From the NCBI RefSeq assembly GCF_003201595.1, contig NZ_QJJS01000026.1:1-39433 (forward strand): a stretch of DNA of 39,433 bases. The letters run 5' to 3'. How positions within the stretch are numbered: the first letter of the stretch is position 1; each line of letters opens with the position of its first letter. Shown here one piece after another: positions 35,945 to 39,433 of the stretch. The stretch comes from Sphaerotilus hippei. GTDB lineage: Bacteria > Pseudomonadota > Gammaproteobacteria > Burkholderiales > Burkholderiaceae_C. The notes beneath the pieces are model-generated. The model searched no databases and had not been told where the DNA came from. It saw only the letters and a program-made list of their open reading frames with translations. The position numbers and the translations under genes were made by a program.

Positions 35945-35990
35945 CGCTCCGGCGCCGCCGCCCGCCGCGGCGGACGGTCGGGCCGAAGGA

Positions 35991-36839
35991 TCAGCCGCCG
36001 GCCTGCAGGCGCAGGCGCCGGGCGGCTTCTTCGTCCCGGGCGTCGTCGATCTCGCGCAGCACGCCGCCGAGGTCGACCGCGCCGGCCTCGTGCTCGAACT
36101 GCCCGGTCAGCGCCGTCTCGACGCTCAGCACCCCACGCTGGTAGAGCGCCCAGATCTCGTGGCCGTAATCGGTCCGCAGCAGCTCCGGCGCGGTCTGGCC
36201 GAAGAAGTGGCGCAGGTTCTCGACGTCGCGCAGCAGCATGCGCTGCGCGTGGTTGTTGCCCGCCGCGTCCACGGCCTGGGGCAGGTCGATGATGACCGGG
36301 CCGTCTTCGGCCAGCAGGATGTTGAACTCCGACAGGTCGCCGTGCACGACGCCGGCGCAGAGCATGCGCACGACCTCGCGGATCAGCGTGGCGTGGTGGG
36401 CGCGGGCCTCGTCGGGCGTGAAGACCGAATCGTTCAGGCGCGGCGCGGCATCGCCGTCGGCATCGGCCACCAGCTCCATCAGCAGCACGCCTTCATGGAA
36501 GTTGTGCGGGCGCGGCACACGCACCCCGGCGGCGGCCAGGCGGTAGAGCGCATCGACCTCGGCACTCTGCCAGGCCGCTTCCTGAGCCTCGCGACCGAAG
36601 CGGGTGCCCTTGGCCATCGCGCGGGCCTGGCGGCTGTTCTTGACCTTGCGGTTCTCGGTGTAGTCCACGGCCTGGCGGAAGCTGCGGTGCGTGGCTTCCT
36701 TGTAGATCTTGGCGCACAGCGTCTCGTCGCCGCAGCGCACGACGTAGACCTCCGCTTCCTTGCCGCTCATCAGCTGGCGCACCACGGTGTCGATCAGGCC
36801 CTCGTCCACCAGGGGTTGCAGTCGTTTCGGAGGTTTCAT
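35991..36839 (-). CDS. RIO-family serine protein kinase
   Basis: 282 residues. The kinase fold shows a RIO-type ATP loop SGKEAEVYVV, the ATP lysine Lys44 (CAKIYK), the catalytic loop HGDLSEFNIL and the metal loop IIDLPQAVD in place of DFG. Bacterial RIO1/RIO2-like kinases of this kind are widespread in proteobacteria; their substrates are largely unknown. It is convergent with the YebC gene and its start is 69 bases from the divergent esterase gene. Confidence 0.87.
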   Translation of the reverse strand: MKPPKRLQPLVDEGLIDTVVRQLMSGKEAEVYVVRCGDETLCAKIYKEATHRSFRQAVDYTENRKVKNSRQARAMAKGTRFGREAQEAAWQSAEVDALYRLAAAGVRVPRPHNFHEGVLLMELVADADGDAAPRLNDSVFTPDEARAHHATLIREVVRMLCAGVVHGDLSEFNILLAEDGPVIIDLPQAVDAAGNNHAQRMLLRDVENLRHFFGQTAPELLRTDYGHEIWALYQRGVLSVETALTGQFEHEAGAVDLGGVLREIDDARDEEAARRLRLQAGG

Positions 36840-36907
36840 CGCCTCATTCTGCGCCCCGGGCGCGCATCCACCCCCAGGCGGGGCGCCGGCCGTGCAGAAT
36901 CGCCGCC

Positions 36908-37933
36908 ATGGCCAAGCGCACCCGAAGCACCCCGTGGCTCAAGCTCTTCGAGCGTGGGGTCAAGGCGATCACCCGCAGCACGGTGCGGGCCGGCCGGCGT
37001 GCGGTGGACCATGCGGTGGCCTCCGCCGCCGAGGCCCACCGGCCGCCCTCCGGGCCGGGCGACTGGATCGCCGGTGTCGCCGTGGGGGCGGCCGGCATGC
37101 GGCGCTTCCGGCTCTATCGTCCGCCGGGTCTGGTGCCCGGCGAGCGATTGCCCCTGATGGTGATGCTGCACGGCTGCGGCCAGGATGCCCGCAGCTTCGC
37201 GGTCAGCACCCGCATGAACCGGGTGGCGGCCCGCGAGCGTTTCCTGGTGCTCTATCCGGAGCAGGACCGGCTTGCCAACGCACAGGGCTGCTGGAACTGG
37301 TTCGAGACCCGTTCGGGCCGGGCCGGCGCCGAGGTGGCGCTGATCATGGCGGCCATCGACCAGGTCTGCCTGCTGCACCCGGCCGATCCGGCCCGGGTGG
37401 TGGTGACGGGGCTGTCGGCCGGCGCGAGCATGGCGGCGCTGCTGGTGTCCGCGCATCCGGCCCGGTTCCAGGCCGTGGTGATGCATTCGGGCATTCCCCC
37501 GGGCACGGCCCATTCGGCCATGTCGGCCCTGGGCGCGATGCACGGCCGACGGGCCACACGGCCCTTGGCGGTGGCCCCCGCGGGCCTGGCGGCGGCCTGG
37601 CCCCCGCTGATGGTGATCCACGGGGGCGCGGACCTGGTGGTGTCGGCCAGCAATGGCCAGGCGGCGGTGCAGGCCTGGGCCGATGCGGCCGGCGCCCTGG
37701 CGGGGGCGGCGCGCACCGTGCAGCGCGGCCGGCGCTATCCGATGACGGTGACCGACTTCAAGCACGGCCGGCGCACGGTGGCCACGCTGGTCAACGTCGC
37801 TCCGCTCGGTCATGCCTGGAGCGGCGGCGCGGATCGCCAGCCCTACAGCGATCCACGCGGCCCCGATGCGTCCCGACTGGCGTGGGCCTTTGCCGCGCGA
37901 CAGCTGCGCGCTGGTGCCTCAAAGCTGAAATAG
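36908..37933 (+). CDS. PHB-depolymerase-family esterase (LpqC type)
   Basis: 341 residues, alpha/beta hydrolase. Seen: oxyanion region MLHGCGQDARSF, nucleophile motif GLSAGAS, acid in VIHGGADLVV and base in PLGHAWSGG. This is the short-chain PHA/feruloyl-esterase-like family (esterase_phb, catalytic domain type 1). No clear signal peptide: the N-terminus is basic (KLFERGVKAITRS), so it may be cytoplasmic and act on intracellular polyester or oligomers. Its end overlaps the end of the convergent phospholipase gene by 15 bases. Confidence 0.82.
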   Translation: MAKRTRSTPWLKLFERGVKAITRSTVRAGRRAVDHAVASAAEAHRPPSGPGDWIAGVAVGAAGMRRFRLYRPPGLVPGERLPLMVMLHGCGQDARSFAVSTRMNRVAARERFLVLYPEQDRLANAQGCWNWFETRSGRAGAEVALIMAAIDQVCLLHPADPARVVVTGLSAGASMAALLVSAHPARFQAVVMHSGIPPGTAHSAMSALGAMHGRRATRPLAVAPAGLAAAWPPLMVIHGGADLVVSASNGQAAVQAWADAAGALAGAARTVQRGRRYPMTVTDFKHGRRTVATLVNVAPLGHAWSGGADRQPYSDPRGPDASRLAWAFAARQLRAGASKLK

Positions 37934-38992
37934 CGCCAGACCCAGGCCCACGCTGGTCTGCCGGTGGTTGTAGTCCAGCAGGGTTTCGCCGTAGCCGGTG
38001 AAGACCTGCGTGTACCAGCGCAGGCCGGCGGGATGCTCGGAGTCGACCGGGTGGGACCAGTCGAGCTGCAGCGAGCCGCGGCTCGGTCGCTTGGGGTCGG
38101 TGCGCCAGGTCAGCGATGCCGTCGAGCGGCCCGGCAGCCAGGCGGCCACCACCTCCGCGTTGCCGAGGTACTGCGTCAGGTCGGGGTTGTCGTCATCGCT
38201 GGACTCCTTCAGTCGGCGGTGCGCGCGCAGCACCAGCGCGAACTCCCCCCGATCGAAGGCCGTGGCCGCCCAGACCCGGTTCCAGCTGCGCGACAGCGGC
38301 TCGCTCTGGCCGTTGGACTGGTGAGCGATGGCCAGCTGAGCCATGCGCCAGCGCCAACCTCCGGGCAGCTGGCCGAGCGGCTCCGGCACCGGGACCACGT
38401 AGATCGCCTCGGGCTGGTGATCGGTGCTGCGGAACGGCGCCGAGTCCTCCCGGTTCCAGACCTGCCAGAGCGAGCGCTGCGTGTAGGCCAGCCACAGGTC
38501 GGCGCCAGGCAGCAGCAGGCCTTCGGCCACCTTGGCCCGCACCGAGATCTGCAGCTTCGCCTCGGTCGCCCGGTAGTGCTCGCGGGCGGGCGCGGTGCCC
38601 AGCGTCGGGCTCGATGGCGCGCGGTTGATGCGTGAGGTCGAGTGCACCGGCAGCAGGAAGTTCGGCTGGTGGGTGCGCAGCACGAAGGTGCCGCGCTTGT
38701 CCTCGGGCCTGAGCTCCCAGGTGGTGGTCAGCGCTTCGGACGCGGCAAAGTTCGTCAGCGTGGTGCCTGAAGGGGACTGGCCTGCCGGGGTGGTGACGAC
38801 GACGCCCGCTTCGGCCGGCACGGCCGAAGCGGGCGTGATCGGGGTGGGCGCACCGAACTGGCGGTCGTAGCAGGCGAGTCGCTGCACATCGACGGGCAAC
38901 CCGGCGCAGCCGGCAGCCGTCTCGGCCTGTGCGGAGCCGGCCGACAGTGCGGCCAGTGTCAGCAAGAGCTGGCGGGGGGTGGAGCAGGTCAC
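37919..38992 (-). CDS. pldA: Outer-membrane phospholipase A (PldA/OMPLA)
   Basis: 357 residues. A signal peptide (RQLLLTLAALSAGSAQA) is followed by a linker and the OMPLA beta-barrel. The active-site segment AHQSNGQSEPLSRSWNR contains the His and Ser of the family signature H-x-S-N-G-x-S-x3-S-R-S-W-N-R. The barrel ends SVGLGLALFQL. It hydrolyses phospholipids in the outer leaflet of damaged outer membranes as a calcium-dependent dimer. Start taken at GTG 38992, with GGAGAG eight bases before; upstream ATGs would put charged residues ahead of the signal peptide. Confidence 0.87.
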   Translation of the reverse strand: MTCSTPRQLLLTLAALSAGSAQAETAAGCAGLPVDVQRLACYDRQFGAPTPITPASAVPAEAGVVVTTPAGQSPSGTTLTNFAASEALTTTWELRPEDKRGTFVLRTHQPNFLLPVHSTSRINRAPSSPTLGTAPAREHYRATEAKLQISVRAKVAEGLLLPGADLWLAYTQRSLWQVWNREDSAPFRSTDHQPEAIYVVPVPEPLGQLPGGWRWRMAQLAIAHQSNGQSEPLSRSWNRVWAATAFDRGEFALVLRAHRRLKESSDDDNPDLTQYLGNAEVVAAWLPGRSTASLTWRTDPKRPSRGSLQLDWSHPVDSEHPAGLRWYTQVFTGYGETLLDYNHRQTSVGLGLALFQL

Positions 38993-39256
38993 GAGAGGGT
39001 CTCTCCGTCTGGGGTCTCTGGTTTCCTCTTCCCTGATATGGAAGGGAGAGAGAAGGGCCCTCGATGTTCGGTCAGCCCCTCCCGGCAGGGCGTGAATGTT
39101 GTCCGGATGCGACATCTCCGGTGAATCAGCGCGGGGAGGTGGCACTGACACGGAATCTGGTGTCTAATTCGTCTCCCGCTGCAGAAGAGCTGGCGCCGAT
39201 CGAAAGACGGCCAAGGCAGGTTCAGCAGGCAAGCAGAAAATCAACAGATCAGATGC

Positions 39257-39285
39257 TTGACACGGAAAGAAATGCGGTTCATAAT
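39257..39285 (+). promoter_or_regulatory. rRNA operon promoter (sigma-70)
   Basis: TTGACA (39257-39262), a 17-base spacer, and CATAAT (39280-39285): a perfect -35, ideal spacing and 5/6 -10. The AAAATCAA-type A-rich stretch upstream may act as an UP element. It fires towards the boxA leader. A ten-base repeat TGACACGGAA occurs at 39146 and again here at 39258. Confidence 0.75.
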
Positions 39286-39353
39286 CTCATCTCTTTGCTG
39301 CTGACGAACAATGATTGCGCTGAGCGCGGTGGTTGTGGAGTTGGTGGTGAAAC

Positions 39354-39363
39354 TGCTCTTTAA
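39354..39363 (+). promoter_or_regulatory. boxA antitermination site of the rRNA leader
   Basis: TGCTCTTTAA matches the rRNA boxA that recruits NusB/NusE antitermination factors. The following AAAATTAACAGCCGATAAGC is the form I know from rrn leaders of Burkholderiales, where it precedes the 16S gene. The 16S gene itself is beyond the window. Confidence 0.8.
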
Positions 39364-39406
39364 AAATTAACAGCCGATAAGCGTGGGCGTTTGAAGGCGA
39401 GTGCCA

Positions 39407-39420
39407 GTGTCGCAAGACAC
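39407..39420 (+). other. Leader RNA hairpin with GCAA tetraloop
   Basis: GTGTC and GACAC enclose GCAA, a GNRA-type tetraloop. It lies after boxA in the rRNA leader, and could be a boxB-like or RNase III processing stem start. Confidence 0.45.
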
Positions 39421-39433
39421 ATGGTCTTCGGAC

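Noticed and set aside
39064-39363. Plus-strand open frame of 99 codons in the rRNA leader
   Set aside because: It overlaps the rRNA promoter and boxA, has no ribosome site and no family resemblance.

Overview
The window looks like a chromosomal segment of a high-GC betaproteobacterium of the order Burkholderiales. It has uniformly GC-rich codon use, a dmp/aph-type phenol catabolic cluster of betaproteobacterial layout, and at its right edge an rRNA operon leader with the boxA-type TGCTCTTTAA motif usual in this order. No gene names the genus; a Comamonadaceae or Sphaerotilaceae/Ideonella-Rubrivivax type host is an inference.

Layout. Positions 1-106 are the right end of an IS3-family insertion sequence, followed by an orphan gene (161-1282). 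Next come a YqjI-like PadR regulator, a tannase-like lipoprotein hydrolase, and a LysR regulator divergent from a pirin and a YcaC-like isochorismatase-fold hydrolase. After two tandem perfect hairpins (6390-6482) lies a tripartite drug-efflux operon (outer-membrane factor, 14-TM MFS pump, HlyD/EmrA adaptor) that also carries a DUF190 gene and a thioredoxin-fold gene. A reverse-strand AAA ATPase and a decapitated PDDEXK nuclease remnant (13007-13201) mark the left border of the catabolic cluster.

The catabolic cluster spans 13.2-35.1 kb. It holds catechol 2,3-dioxygenase; a XylT-like ferredoxin; a CatR/AphT-type LysR regulator; the six-gene multicomponent phenol hydroxylase dmpKLMNOP (20527 to 15753, reverse); a two-gene Rieske oxygenase/reductase system; two convergent XylR/DmpR-type sigma-54 activators; and a long reverse operon (35004 to 24988). 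That operon encodes hydroxymuconic semialdehyde dehydrogenase, dienoate hydratase, oxalocrotonate decarboxylase, 4-oxalocrotonate tautomerase, acylating acetaldehyde dehydrogenase and hydroxy-oxovalerate aldolase, then a degenerate SDR, a MetA-type outer-membrane protein, a fused tautomerase, a quinone-reductase-like flavoprotein and one of the activators. Together these convert phenol to catechol, cleave it in the meta position, and carry the product by the oxalocrotonate branch to pyruvate and acetyl-CoA. The hydrolytic branch enzyme (DmpD/XylF) is absent.

Regulation can be read from the DNA. Good -24/-12 (sigma-54) promoters precede the hydroxylase operon and the Rieske operon. The catechol dioxygenase gene and the meta operon instead share a LysR-type double site (GGTAT elements 22-23 bp apart, one of them in a perfect ATAC-N7-GTAT box). 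This suggests two layers: phenol-type effectors acting through the sigma-54 activators on ring hydroxylation, and the LysR regulator acting on ring cleavage.

Right of the cluster are housekeeping-type genes: a YebC paralogue, a RIO-family kinase, a PHB-depolymerase-family esterase, an outer-membrane phospholipase A, and then the promoter and leader of an rRNA operon whose 16S gene lies beyond the window.
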